Shown here piece by piece: positions 11,839-23,029 of a DNA stretch of 64,000 nt (its first letter is position 1; every line of letters starts with the position of its first letter). This stretch comes from Ashinkailepas kermadecensis (lineage: Eukaryota > Arthropoda > Thecostraca > Neolepadidae). The notes beneath the pieces were generated by a model. That model worked only from the letters and a program-made list of their open reading frames with translations. It made no database searches and was not told the origin of the DNA. Location of the stretch: assembly GCA_034440615.1 (NCBI GenBank), contig JAOTOM010004039.1, forward strand, positions 1 through 64,000, given 5' to 3'. A program made the position numbers and the translations under genes.

Positions 11839-12771
11839 TCGGCACACATCGGCAGGTTACCGGACGGTGCACAGAATGCATCTCACTTAGACCCTCTACA
11901 GCATCACATTATAGCTTGTGCGGATTTATTGCCGGCTCGACTGACCCTCATAGCGCGCATGACTTTTAAGTGGTTCTGAGAAAACCGCCTGAGAGTGCTA
12001 CCTGGCACCGGGATGACGAAGGTTAGATGTGGGAATGACCAGCTTTCAAGTCATCGTGTACTAGAAATGCGTTCTTTGCGTAAAAACAAACGAGTTGCTT
12101 CACATCAGTAGCATAGTTTTTTTGTAGACTCGGTGGGTTGAGGAAGACATGCTTGTAGTCAGATGACAACATATTATCAATCACATTGTAACGGCCATCA
12201 CGACTACCGTGCCACGCGTAAGCATAAAAACCAAATGAGCGTCGATCGACACCTTGGACGGAGTGGGTGGGCGCACCACAAGATGCTATTTGGATATTCG
12301 CATTCATTTTGATATTCTGTTTCAATCCTGGCTAAATTTTAGCATTTCATCAAGAGAGTGTTCCTAAGCTATCTTCATTGCGTCTCTCTGTTTTATGCAG
12401 CAACAATGAAAAGAACACAAATGCCATGAAGAATATGCGACGTTACTGTTATCCGCATGAGGTCCATAGGTGACCTTCCCGGTCTGTTCAAATGTAAAGA
12501 TTGTAATAAACGAGACAATCGCAGCACTTACCACGCGACGCAGCGTTTCTATTCTATCTTACAGTGACATATGTCTTTTTATGAAATAGAAGGGAGGGCA
12601 ATCCATACTTGAAGTAGCTTACCTTCTTGTTTATTTATCGTTGCAGTGTAATCGGAGCATCTACGCCCATTTCTGTCGTTTTCTGGCGAAACTTCGATTG
12701 CATCAGCCTCGCAGTGTGAACGATCTGATGTTAGCTAATATTTTTGTTCACCGAGCGATGCACAGACAATC
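11839..12771. other. Unassigned sequence
   Basis: A minus-strand frame of 100 codons (12023-12325) shows no recognisable motif. I see no other feature. The right end leads directly into the 30-bp array. Confidence 0.4.
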
Positions 12772-13077
12772 AGACATTAGCTATGCGACACAACAACGGT
12801 TGAAAATTAGTTATGAAACACAGCAACGTTTTGACTTTAGCTATGCGACACTCGCAACGCTTTGACATTATCTGTGCGACACAGCAACACTTTGACATGA
12901 GCTGTGCGACACAGCAACACTTTGGCATTAGCTATGCGACACAGCAACGCTTTGACATGATATGTGTGACACAGCAACACTTTGACATTAGCTATGCGAC
13001 ACAGCAACACTTTGACATTAACTATGCGACACAGCAACGCTTTGACGTTAGCTATGCGACACAGCAACCCTTTGACA
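12772..13077. repeat. Minisatellite, 30-bp unit, about 10 copies
   Basis: The unit is marked by TTAGCTATGCGACACAGCAA followed by C(A/G)CTTTGACA. The period of 30 keeps a plus-strand frame open, giving a 10-residue repeat of the type SYATQQxFDI. That frame runs through the array into non-repetitive flank, has no signal peptide and matches no family I know, so I treat it as incidental. The first units are the most diverged. Confidence 0.93.
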
Positions 13078-13284
13078 AGCACAAAATGCAGAAATGCATC
13101 TCTGATAAGGCCCTGTTGTTAAATCTGTTAATAAATCCAGACGTCAGCAACACATATTTCAACTCTGACTTCACTGAAGCAAAAAAGTGTGAGAGTGAAC
13201 CTGGATGAATGGCGTACACATCCAGGATAGCGTCCCTGGCTAGAAACGGGTAAGCGTAGATATCCAGGATAGTGCCATCGATGG

Positions 13285-13425
13285 AGCGACCGTAGCTGCT
13301 AGAGCAGCTGTGGTCAGGCCACCGGGACAGCTGTGGCCGCTTGGGCAGTTGTCACCGCCAGGACAGCTGTGGCCATTGAGGAGGCCGTGGCCACCGGGGT
13401 GGCCGCCGCCGCTGAGGTGGCGATG
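13285..13425. repeat. Degenerate GC-rich repeat
   Basis: The words ACAGCTGTGGCC and GGCCACCGGG recur at irregular spacing of about 20-27 bp. This is a decayed short tandem repeat just before the larger degenerate array. Confidence 0.6.
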
Positions 13426-13439
13426 AGTGACCTTCTCAG

Positions 13440-15121
13440 TCCTTGGCAACATTCATGGCTCGCAAGGAAATCTTATCTCTGAGGCTGGCCATCAGTATTC
13501 CTCGCACCATCGCCTGTTCTCAAGGACTCTCTTAGCTCGCAGGGGGCACAATCCCTCAGGTACCCATCCTAAAGCTGAGGAACATCCAAGTCCAGTCCAC
13601 TCTGGCTCTCAGGGGACCTATTCATCCGGCTGCAGCGCTCCCCAACTTGCATTTACCATTCCCAGTTTTCGAGAAACCTGCCTAGCTTTCAGGGGAATCC
13701 TGCAGCTCTGAGATAGGCCTCACAATTGCTATTGCTAGCGAACATCTCCAGCTCTCGGAACCCCCAATAGCTCTTAGGTGGCTATGTTCATCCTTGAGTG
13801 TTTCTCCTAAGCCTCAGGAGCATCACAGTCCGGTGCGCTCTAGCTCTCAGGGACCTCCCCAGTCCTCGAAAGTCTTTAGGGCTAGCAAGGGCATTCTATA
13901 TCTGAAACTGGCTCTCACTATTTCTTACAACAATCGCTAGACCTTAGGGACTCTCTTTAGATCTTAGGAGGCCCTGCTCTTCTGATAGGGACCGCTTTCA
14001 AACCTATTGGGCATCCCAGTCCAGTCCATTCTAGCGCTCAGTGACAATCTTCAATCGCCATGGGTCCTCCCCAGCTGTTAGGTTCCCTTCTCAGTCCTGG
14101 ACAGTCTTTCTAGCTTCAAGGGCTTTCTAACTCTGACGCTGGCCCTCGGTATTTTTGCAACCATCATTAGGCTCAGGAACTCTCCTCAGCTCTTGGGGCT
14201 CTGTTGGCCCTCAAGAGCCCTATCAAGCTGCTAGGGGCCCTTCCTAGTTATCGATAGCCCTTATGGTTTTAAAAACAGTATAGCTCTGGTGTTGTCCCCC
14301 GACATTCCTCACATCAATGGCCAGCCAACAGCAAATTTGTGAAAATACCAAGGGGACCTTGTTTTTCCATGAGGGACCGTTCTTAACCTCAGAACAATCC
14401 CAGTCCAGTCCTCTGACTCTCACAACATCCTCTTCATCCCTCAGGGCCTTCTCCTGCTTCAGGGACACATCACAGTCCTCAATGATCCTGTCTAGCCCTG
14501 ATCTCTGGGGTATTTCAGATCGTAGTGGATCCTCACTGGTCTTCTTCAGCTCTTAGGAGTCCTGTTCATCCCTCAAGGGTCCTTTCAAATCCAAAGAGCA
14601 TCCCAGCCCTCGGGGTCCCTCAGGCGCTACGTTTATTCCTCAGCTGTCAGGGGCCATTCCAGCTGAGACCACTCTCTCCAGCATGGGCATTCCAATTATC
14701 GGGCGGGCCCTATCTTGTTTTCACGGCTTTTGTCAGTCCTCAGGGTGGACGTCTTCAGATCTCATGGGTCCTTTCCGCACAAGCGGTTAAATGCGTTTCA
14801 ATTTTTTTCTCAATTATATATCTGCCCCTCAGGGCGGTCGCTTGGAGGGCCCCATCGGACTCGCCAGGAGGGCGGGCGCCACTTCACTCCTTGGAAAAGC
14901 CACTGCTTTTTAATACCCTGGACCCCCCCTCTATGAGATTAGAGGCCTTTTACGTCGCACCGGGAACCTTTCGCTTCGGCCCGGATCGTCTCCATAGCTC
15001 TGGAGCCTCCTTATTGGCATGAGGCCCGCTGTCAGCTCTGACCCAGTGGCCCGACCCAGTGGCTCTGCACGTCCGGCCCGGGGCCATTATCCGTCGGCTC
15101 AAGGACCCTCTTCCACGGCTC
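13440..15121. repeat. Degenerate higher-order repeat, left part
   Basis: Short words such as AGCTCTCAGGG, CCTCAG and GGACC recur every 25-35 bp. Above this is a longer period. A CCAGTCCAGTCC-type block recurs near 13585, 13825, 14015 and 14395, and a CTGGCC...GTATT...AGGACTCTC block near 13480, 13905 and 14140, giving super-units of about 190-235 bp. The array is interrupted at about 15122 by an antisense LINE, and a similar pattern resumes at 20605. Frames of up to 165 codons in it are not convincing genes. Confidence 0.7.
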
Positions 15122-16230
15122 ATAAGGTCATAAAGTCATAAAGTGTTTAGACATAATAAGAGCCACAAGGGCCATCCAGTTACGTCTGTAAATGGAAGAT
15201 ATCATAAGCCTGGTAAAAAGACCCACCCCAACCATGACCATATCCTAAGGAAAACATATACTAACATCCCACACACCTATCAATGTTCAACCTTAGCTAT
15301 CAACCTTAGCTATCTAAAGCTAAAAATCAACCTTAGCTATCCAGCCCTATTCCCTTGATCCCTCTTAACACATGTGATGTGGATTGAATGCCTTACCAAT
15401 CATTTTCCAACTACATTCATACCTGCTTAAAGGGATCTGTGCCGTGCACACTTACTTAGCATAAATCTTGCCCCATCCATCACTATTTAGAACTAAAAAA
15501 GAAGATTTTCATGTCTAAAAAAAATTGTGCACCCTACTTTTAAGTACATTTAATGAGGAACTTCCCACATCAGCAGGCAGCCTATTTCATTGATCAACAA
15601 CCCTTTGACTGAAGACCTGTTGTCGCTTAACTGTCCTACACCTCAAGTTGTCTAACCTGAACTGATGATCTCTATGTGATACTCTAAGCCCAAGAGCATC
15701 GTTCAAATTGACCTGATCTAGCCCTTTAACAATTTTGTGCATTTCAATCATGCCCCCCCCTTAATCTCCTATACTTGAGTAACCACATATATAATGCGGT
15801 AAGCCTTTCTTCATATTATAAGTTACCTATTCCAATGATGAGTCTAGTGTCTTTGCGCTGTACTCTTTCTAAGATATGTATATATTTTTCTAAGTAGGTG
15901 CTCCATGCTTGTACAGAATATTCCAAGTGGGATCGCGCATATGCTAAGTGCAGCTTTTTCATGACTTCCTTGCTTTTATATCTCACACTCCTATTAATGA
16001 GTCACAGCATTCTGAGTGCCCTGTTCCTAGCTGAAATACATTGTTTTTCTGCTTTAAGGTCTTTTGAAACCAACACACCTAAGTCTCTTTCCTCTTCAAT
16101 AACATCCAGTTCCCTCCCTCCCATTGTATATCTGAAAGTCTCTCCTCCAGACCCCATATGCATAACCTTACACTTATCATAGTTGAAAGACATCTGCCAT
16201 TGCTCAGCACACTTTTTAGGTCATCCAAGT
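15122..16230 (-). mobile_element. CR1/L2-like LINE, antisense copy B, 3' portion
   Basis: The copy begins, on the minus strand reading outward, at the octamer tail (15126-15143, two TTTATGAC units in antisense) and the CTTGTGGCTCTTATTA 3' end. It continues through about 600 bp of 3' UTR and C-terminus to a minus-strand frame with FNYDKCKVMHMGSG, the conserved segment after the RT active site (about 16130-16190). At 16230 it is cut by the sense copy C and continues at 19174. Frameshifts and indels show that it is inactive. Confidence 0.85.
16189..16230. repeat. Left copy of a 42-bp target-site duplication
   Basis: It runs from GACATCTGCCATTG to TTAGGTCATCCAAGT and matches 19174-19215 with one mismatch (C at 16203, A at 19188). 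Both sides lie in the same antisense LINE, so this is host sequence duplicated when copy C inserted. Confidence 0.85.
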
Positions 16231-17328
16231 GCCTTATTCTTGGTGACTCTAAAAGGATATGAAAATGTTGGTGTTGGCTCCCCATCATGTAAACTGTTTA
16301 GGAAATGCCTTGAAGAGGACTTGTTCTTACACCAGTTTGTAATGGAACCAACCAGGCAGGGCTCATTCTTGGACCTTGTCTTCTCAGATTTAAGTGATTT
16401 AGTTCAAGACTTGACTGTAGTAGAAACTCTGGGAAGAAGTGACCATAACATAGTGAGATTTAAGGCACAGGTATCAGGGACAATCAAGGATAATTTGGCA
16501 ACGATTCCAAATTTTAACAGGGCAGACTTTGCCTGCATGAGAGAGGCTTTCAGTGCCATAAAATGGGAAGAAGAATTATTTGATTTAAATGCCTGTGAAA
16601 TGTGGGAACAGTTCAAATCCTACTTGAGGGAAATTCAGATTAGACATGTCCCCCAAAAGCAAAGGCGCAAAAGAAGGGTAGGAAAGCCAGCATGGCTTAC
16701 ACCAGATGTGATGAAAGCAATTAAGGCTAAGAAAGGTGCATTTAGAGTATTTAAGGAGGCTTCAAATATCGTAAATCTAAGGTCGTATCAAAAATCTAGA
16801 GACGCTGTGAAGCAGAAAATCAGAGCAGCAAAGCGAGCAAAAGAATTGGATTTGGCTAGGAACTGTAATGGGGACAGTAAAAAGTTCTTTAGTTTCTACA
16901 AGCTAAGTAAAGTTTCAAGCACAATTGGTCCACTGGATGTAAATGGGACTATATTGAGTGAGGATAGTGAGATGGTTGAGGAGCTGAGCAAGCAGTTTAA
17001 ATCAGTGTTTACAGTGGAGGATGTGACTAATCTGCCAACCGTGAACCACAGTTCAGTGACAGGTGATCAGATACACGATGTTGATTTCATTGATAGTGAT
17101 ATTGTTTTCAATTATATCAGAAAAATAAAGACAAACAAGGCAGCAGGACCCGATGGAATTTATGCTAGGGTATTGCGGGAAGCTGAAAAGGAAGTGGCAA
17201 TTCCACTTAGTATAATATTTTGTAGATCAGTTTCGCAAAATGAAATTCCAACAGATTGGAAAAGGGCAAATGTAGTTCCTATTTTCAAGAAAGGAGAAAG
17301 AGGAAAGTTGAAAACTATAGGCCAGTAA
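16231..17328 (+). pseudogene. LINE ORF2, first part: endonuclease C-terminus to RT start (broken)
   Basis: The open frame covers the C-terminal part of the endonuclease: KLFRKCLEED, then EPTRQGSFLDLVFSD and the conserved SDHNIVRF near 16438-16460. A linker follows, then the RT start at 17128-17330 (NKAAGPDGIYARVL, IPTDWKRANVVPIFKKG). At the very start a LILGDS string is in another frame, so a second small frameshift probably lies near 16250. The frame is lost at about 17305 and ends at 17326-17328. The N-terminal part of the endonuclease is missing through 5' truncation. Confidence 0.88.
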
Positions 17329-18617
17329 GCCTCACATCCCTAGTCTGCAAGGTACTCGAATCAATTATCAAGGATATAATAGTTAGTTTTCCGGAAGGAA
17401 ACAGATTGATTCAAGATACTCAACATGGGTTTAGAAAAGGGCGATCGAGCCTCACAAATCTCTTGGACTTTTTGAATTTTGCTACAGAACAATTTGATCA
17501 GGGAAATCAGGTTGATGTAGCATATCTTGACTTTAGTAAGGCTTTTGACAAGGTACCCCATACACGGTTAATGATGCAGCTTCAGGTCCATGGTATTGCA
17601 GGTAGCATCCTAAAATGGATAGAGTTGTGGCTTTCAGATCGACAGCAGAGAGTGATGCTAAATGGTACAAAGTCATCATGGCAAAATGTTCTTAGTGGAG
17701 TCCCCCAGGGGTCGGTACTGGGGCCACTATTGTTCATTATATATGTGAATAGCATTGAATGTGGCCTAAGCAGCAAGGTTTTGAAATTTGCGGATGATTT
17801 GAAGATCTTTAGGGCAATAACAGGGAAAAATGAGCAGGTTTTGCTGCAGAAAGACTTAGACGAGCTAGTGAAGTGGTCCGAAAAATGGCAAATGAAGTTT
17901 AATTTTGATAAGTGCAAAGTCATGCATGTAGGTAGGCAGCATATGAAGGCTCCATACTTGATGGGTGGCCAAGTACTATCTGTGACTCAGCAGGAGAAAG
18001 ACTTAGGTGTAATTTTGAACACAAAATTGGGGGCATCAGAACAGACCAAAGAAGCCAGGAAGTAGGCACTAAGAATGCTTGGGGCAATACAGAGGAATGT
18101 GTCATACAAAAGTGAGGAGATCATCAGGAAGCTTTACTGTGTATATGTCTGGCCACATTTGGAATACTGTGTCCAAGCTTGGTCCCCTAGTTATGAGAAA
18201 GATTGTTGGCTTTTCGAGAGAGTACAAAAGAGGGCAACAAAAATGGTTAATGGTATAGGCAACCTGGAATATGAGGAAAGACTGAAGAAATTGAACATGT
18301 TTTCACTTAGATATAGAAGGCTGAGAGGAGATCTCATCGAGGTTTTTAAATTTGTTCATGGTCAGGAACAGGGATATCTCAGGGAAATGTTTGAATTTAA
18401 CAGAAATGATGCAATTAGAGGCCATCAATTCAAAATTAAAGTTAATCACAGCAGGACAAGGTTAAGACAGTCTTTCTTGACCAACAGGGTAGTAGAACAC
18501 TGGAACCAGCTGCCAGGAACCATTGTCAGAAGCAACACACTGAACATCTTTAAAAACGGCATAGACAATCATTATAAGAATAGGGGGATTGTTTTTCTGT
18601 TTTCCAGGGAAGGTTGA
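17305..18617 (+). pseudogene. LINE ORF2, second part: RT core and C-terminus (in-frame stop)
   Basis: After a one-base frameshift the RT continues: ENYRPVSLTSLVCKVLE, QHGFRKGRS, VAYLDFSKAFDKVPH, then GVPQGSVLGPLLF (about 17697-17735) and FADDLKI with the two catalytic aspartates at 17790-17798. KCKVMHVG follows near 17914. A TAG at 18063-18065 interrupts the frame; the same frame continues as ALRMLGAIQRN, ERVQKRATKM, RLRGDLIEVF and WNQLPGTIV to the natural-looking end at 18615-18617. The active-site residues are intact, but the reading frame is not. Confidence 0.88.
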
Positions 18618-19160
18618 TCGACAGGGAACAGTGGGAGTTGGGAGGAGTTTGTAATTGTTGACTGTGTTATGAAATAGCAAGTGAGTCTCTTATTAAGTCT
18701 AAATGCTTTATAACTTTATATAGGGTGTACCTAGCAGTGGATTCAGCACCTTCCTTCGGGATGTGATATTGATGAGATTGTCTATGGTAGCAGAATGGGT
18801 ATGATGGGAGGAGTTTGTAATTGTTGAGTGTATTATGCAATAGCAAGTGAGTCTCTTATTAAGTCTGAACGCTTTATGAATTTCGGTGGGATGTGCCTAG
18901 CAGTGGATTCGGCACCTTCCTTCGGGATGTGATGCTGATGAGGTTGTCTATGGTGGCACGATGGGTGTGATGGGAGGAGCTTGTGATTATTGAGGGTGTT
19001 AGGCGGTAGCAAGTGAGTGGTGTTAGATGGGCTGGGATATATAGCTTCCTAGGAACTTGGGATAAGGGATTGATTGGGGTGGGAGTATGTACATTCTAGT
19101 ACCTTTTCTAGATAGGCTTAACCCAGATGGGCCCCTGTGGCTCTTATTAAGCCTTAATAC
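18618..19160 (+). repeat. LINE 3' UTR with internal tandem repeat of about 166-170 bp
   Basis: GGGAGGAGTTTGTAATTGTTGA, CTTATTAAGTCT, GTGGATTC(A/G)GCACC and GATGTGAT recur with GGGAGGAG starts near 18639, 18809 and 18975, so about 2.3 units are present. The last partial unit runs into a unique segment and the conserved GGCCCCTGTGGCTCTTATTA end. Homologous sequence is amplified separately at 4452-4970 and present at 32620-32700. Confidence 0.8.
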
Positions 19161-19173
19161 TTTATGACTTTAT

Positions 19174-19215
19174 GACATCTGCCATTGATCAGCACACTTT
19201 TTAGGTCATCCAAGT
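19174..19215. repeat. Right copy of the 42-bp target-site duplication
   Basis: It matches 16189-16230 with one difference. It follows the octamer tail of copy C directly, with GAC shared between tail and target, and leads back into copy B. Confidence 0.85.
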
Positions 19216-19830
19216 CTAGTTGAATATTACAAAATTGATCACTACTGTTAGCCACTCCTACCAGCTTGATGTCATCAACAAATCTGAACACTATTCCTCA
19301 GCCCTACCTCAATGTTATTCCCAAAGATGATAAAGAGAAGTTGCCCTAGAATAGAGCCCTGTGGTACTCCACTCAGAATATCCTTCTAATCAGATTTACA
19401 TCAATTTAACACTACCTTTGTTTCCTTCCCTCGACCATGCTTCAATCCAACCTAGAACTTTTCCAACAATCCCATGTTGCTGTAGTTGATGGATTAGCCT
19501 TCTATGTGGAACTTTATCAAAAGCTTTGCTAAAGTCCAAGTACACAACATCATCTTGCTTTGATTGTCTACTTATTTAGCAACATACTCCATGAACTCCA
19601 ACAAGTTAGTTAAACAAGACCTTCGAGATTGAAATCCATGTTGAGTAAGTATCCCTTAAAAGGTTGTGCCTATCAAGATGAATCGGAACATTCCGTTTAA
19701 CCAGATTTTCTAGTATCTTGCAAACTATTGAGGTCAAACTGACTGGCCTGTAGTTTACTACAAACTTCATACTTCCCTTTTTTGAAAATTGGCACTACGT
19801 TTGCATTTCTTCAATCTTCAGGTACTTCAG
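19174..19830 (-). mobile_element. CR1/L2-like LINE, antisense copy B, 5' portion
   Basis: Continuation of copy B beyond the nested insertion. In antisense it carries the RT palm (a GVPxxSxLG equivalent at about 19355-19375) and, at its far end near 19770-19800, codons for NANVVPIFKKG, the same RT entry motif as at 17260-17290 in copy C. Copy B is thus truncated at the start of the RT. The 22-bp array begins immediately after. Confidence 0.8.
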
Positions 19831-20604
19831 AATACCCCATAGACCGCCTGAAAATACCCCATAGACCGCCTGAAAATACCCCATAGACCGCCTGAAAATA
19901 CCCCATAGACCGCCTGAAAATACCCCATAGACCGCCTGAAAATACCCCATAGACCGCCTGAAAATACCCCATAGACCGCCTGAAAATACCCCATAGACCG
20001 CCTGAAAATACCCCATAGACCGCCTGAAAATACCCCATAGACCGCCTGAAAATACCCCATAGACCGCCTGAAAATACCCCATAGACCGCCTGAAAATACC
20101 CCATAGACCGCCTGAAAATACCCCATAGACCGCCTGAAAATACCCCATAGACCGCCTGAAAATACCCCATAGACCGCCTGAAAATACCCCATAGACCGCC
20201 TGAAAATACCCCATAGACCGCCTGAAAATACCCCATAGACCGCCTGAAAATACCCCATAGACCGCCTGAAAATACCCCATAGACCGCCTGAAAATACCCC
20301 ATAGACCGCCTGAAAATACCCCATAGACCGCCTGAAAATACCCCATAGACCGCCTGAAAATACCCCATAGACCGCCTGAAAATACCCCATAGACCGCCTG
20401 AAAATACCCCATAGACCGCCTGAAAATACCCCATAGACCGCCTGAAAATACCCCATAGACCGCCTGAAAATACCCCATAGACCGCCTGAAAATACCCCAT
20501 AGACCGCCTGAAAATACCCCTAAAGACCGCCTGAAAATACCCCATAGACCGCCTGAAAATACCCCATAGACCGCCTGAAAATACCCCATAGACCGCCTGA
20601 AAAT
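19831..20604. repeat. Minisatellite, 22-bp unit, about 35 near-identical copies
   Basis: The unit is ACCCCATAGACCGCCTGAAA plus AT. Essentially every unit is identical; the one clear variant is near 20517-20523 (CCCCTAAAGACC). On the minus strand all three frames are open because three units make 66 bp, giving a 22-residue repeat (YFQAVYGVFSGG...). The uniformity implies very recent expansion or homogenisation. The array sits exactly between the truncated end of LINE copy B and the resumed degenerate array. Confidence 0.98.
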
Positions 20605-21380
20605 GATGACACCTTCCGTCCGGCCGGGGTCTCCTCTTCACAAGCTTGGAATTCCTCTATCACGCAAGGGGCCTCCTGTGCGGTTTCGGTCCATCGGCCC
20701 AGGGGTTCTTCATAGGGGTTCTCTCCTATCTCCCAGGGGTTCTCTGCACGCTGTCCGACTGCTGGGTGTCCTCCCGCGGCTAAGGATCCTCTCTGTCGGC
20801 ACAGGGGCCCTCCTTAGCGATTTAGGGCCTCCTCTGCCAGGCCGGAGGCCCTCTTTCAACAACTTGGACCCCTCGATTAAGCCAGGGGCCCTTGTACAGC
20901 TTGGGCCCAGCCGTCAGCTATGAGCCATTTCTGATGTCCCTAGGTCCGCTCCGGCAACTAGGGCCCCTTCCGTCTTCTCAGGGGCCCTCTTTGAAGCCTT
21001 TTCCGGCAAGCCGGAGGCCCCTTGTCAAACGCTTGTGCCCTATCCTTCAGGTCAAGGGTCGTTTCCTCGGCTTGGGCTCCACCGACAGCCCAGGAGTCCT
21101 TCATATTGGCTCCGAGCCCTCTCCGTCAGCCTTGGGCTGTTCCAACCATCAGGGCCTCTCCGTAGATCTAGAAGCCCTTCACGTTAACCCCCAGCCAAGG
21201 GCCCTCAACATTTTCTGAGGGAATTTTTCGTCTACTCAGGGCCATCTTCATCGGCCCGGGACCCTTCCCATCAGCCCGGGGCTCCTTTCGTCGATCCAGG
21301 GGCCCCTCAAGGTGGCCTCCTGGAGGATCCCCTCCGACCCTCTAGGGGGCTGCCTCTTGGCCCCTCCTTGTCTACGCTGT
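20605..21380. repeat. Degenerate GC-rich higher-order repeat, right part
   Basis: AGGGGCCCT, CAGGGGTTCTC and CGGCCCGGG-type words recur every 25-35 bp, as in the left part before 15122, especially its last 300 bp. I read this as the other side of an array split by the LINE cluster. Open frames of just over 100 codons look like products of the repeat. Confidence 0.55.
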
Positions 21381-21780
21381 GACGCCCTAACTTTCTCCCC
21401 CCAGACCTACTATTTGTCGCCGTTCGGAGCGTTGTTATTTTGTGCGAGTCGACCTTGAAGACACCTTGGCATCCATTCCGACACACTTGAACCTAATGCA
21501 ATGCAGCGATACTTGACAGCGCGATATCGGCGGCGCATCTGTATTCCGAGTCGGTGGGACACAGTGCCGCGCGCCTCTGACCGCTCCCCCTGTCGACAGA
21601 TCCAACATCCATCTGTGGCAGTGTTTGTCGTGAAATTCGATCCGAGCGGCCCCGGCGCCACGCTGGACCGCCGCTGCTTCGATATTGACGCAGCTTTCAG
21701 ACGCGCTGGCTCCGCACTGAGCACGCCCTATGGCGACGGTGCGCTAATGCACTGTTGGGTGCCGCTGGGTCACGACATCG
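21381..21780. other. Unassigned GC-rich sequence
   Basis: A 137-codon frame (21501-21914) starts here and runs into a repeat. It contains HPSVAVFVVKFDPSGPG but no domain I recognise, and the opposite strand is also open. The stretch may be a gene fragment or chance. Confidence 0.3.
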
Positions 21781-21890
21781 CGGCACAGCGCCAGACATGT
21801 AGCTGTAGCTGTACCTGGGGAGGGGGGCACACGACATCGTGGCAAAACGCCAGACATGTAGCTGTAGCTGTACCGGGGGGGGGGGCGCCG
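21775..21890. repeat. Short tandem duplication, unit about 58 bp, two copies
   Basis: The words ACGACATCG, CGCCAGACATGTAGCTG and a G-run (GGGGAGGGGGG, GGGGGGGGGG) occur twice. The G-runs could form quadruplex structure. Confidence 0.8.
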
Positions 21891-21951
21891 TTTCCGGCCG
21901 GCTTTGGTGAGTGAGGAGTGTGTACCACACCGCAGCCGTACCATCGTCTCC

Positions 21952-23026
21952 ACTGACACCCAGGACACTGGAACAGAAGAAGAGGGGATCAGAGTCACCG
22001 TATCACCCGTCAGTGCGTCACCCATAACACCCAGGACACTGGAACAGCACAGGAGGGGATCAGAGTCACCAGTCGTCACACAAACACCCAGGACACTGGA
22101 ACAGTACAGGAAGGGATCAGAGTCATCATATCACCCGGCAGTACGTCACCCATAACACTCAGGACACTGGAACAGTAGAGCAAGGGATCAGAGTCATCAT
22201 ATCACCCGTCAGTACGTCACCCATAACACCCAGGACACTGGAACAGCACGAGGGGATCAGAGTCACCAGTCGTCACACAAACACCCAGGACACTGGAACA
22301 GTACAGGAAGGGATCAGAGTCATCATATCACCCGTCAGTACGTCACCCATAACACCCAGGACACTGGAACAGCACAGGAGGGGATCAGAGTCACCAGTCG
22401 TCACACAAACACCCAGGACACTGGAACAGTAGAGGAGGGGATCAGAGTCACCATATGACCATCAGTGCGTCACCCATAACACCCAGGACACTGGAACAGT
22501 ACAGGAAGGGATCAGAGTCATCATACCACCCGTCAGTACGTCACCCATAACACTCAGGACACTGGAACAGTAGAGCAAGGGATCAGAGTCATCATATCAC
22601 CCGTCAGTACGTCACCCATAACACCCAGGACACTGGAACAGCACAGGAGGGGGATCAGAGTCACCAGTCGTCACCCATAACACCCAGGACACTGGAACAG
22701 TAGAGGAGGGGATCAGAGTCACCATATGACCATCAGTGCGTCACCCATAACACCCAGGACACTGGAACAGTAGAGGATGGGATCAGAGTCACCATATGAC
22801 CATCAGTGCGTCACCCATAACACCCAGGACACTGGAACAGTAGAGGGGGGATCAGAGTCACCATATGACCATCAGTGCGTCACCCATAACACCCAGGACA
22901 CTGGAACAGTAGAGGAGGGGATCAGAGTCACCATATGACCATCAGTGCGTCACCCATAACACCCAGGACACTGGAACAGTAGAGGAGGGGATCAGAGTCA
23001 CCATATCACCCGTCAGTTCGTCACCC
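21952..23026. repeat. Minisatellite, 57- and 70-bp units, about 16 copies
   Basis: Every unit has ACACCCAGGACACTGGAACAG followed by GGGATCAGAGTCA. Long units (about 70 bp) have CACCCATAAC and CATCAGTGCGT or CCGTCAGTACGT; short units (about 57 bp) have CACCAGTCGTCACACAAAC. The left half mixes both types, while the right half is a run of nearly uniform 70-bp units. Confidence 0.95.
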
Positions 23027-23029
23027 GGT

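Larger units (their letters stand above)
16231..19173 (+). mobile_element. CR1/L2-like LINE, sense copy C, 5' truncated, nested in copy B
   Basis: This 2.94-kb insertion starts inside the AP endonuclease domain, has an RT and C-terminal region, then a ~0.55-kb 3' UTR, and ends in the tail TTTATGACTTTATGAC (19161-19176, the last bases shared with the duplicated target). A 42-bp duplication flanks it. Copies A, A2, B and D are the same family in the opposite orientation. The protein pattern (ENYRPVSLTS, AFDKVPH, GVPQGSVLGP, FADD, KCKVMH) is that of CR1/L2-group non-LTR elements, and a short tandem 3' tail is typical of that group. One frameshift and one stop make it non-autonomous. Confidence 0.92.
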
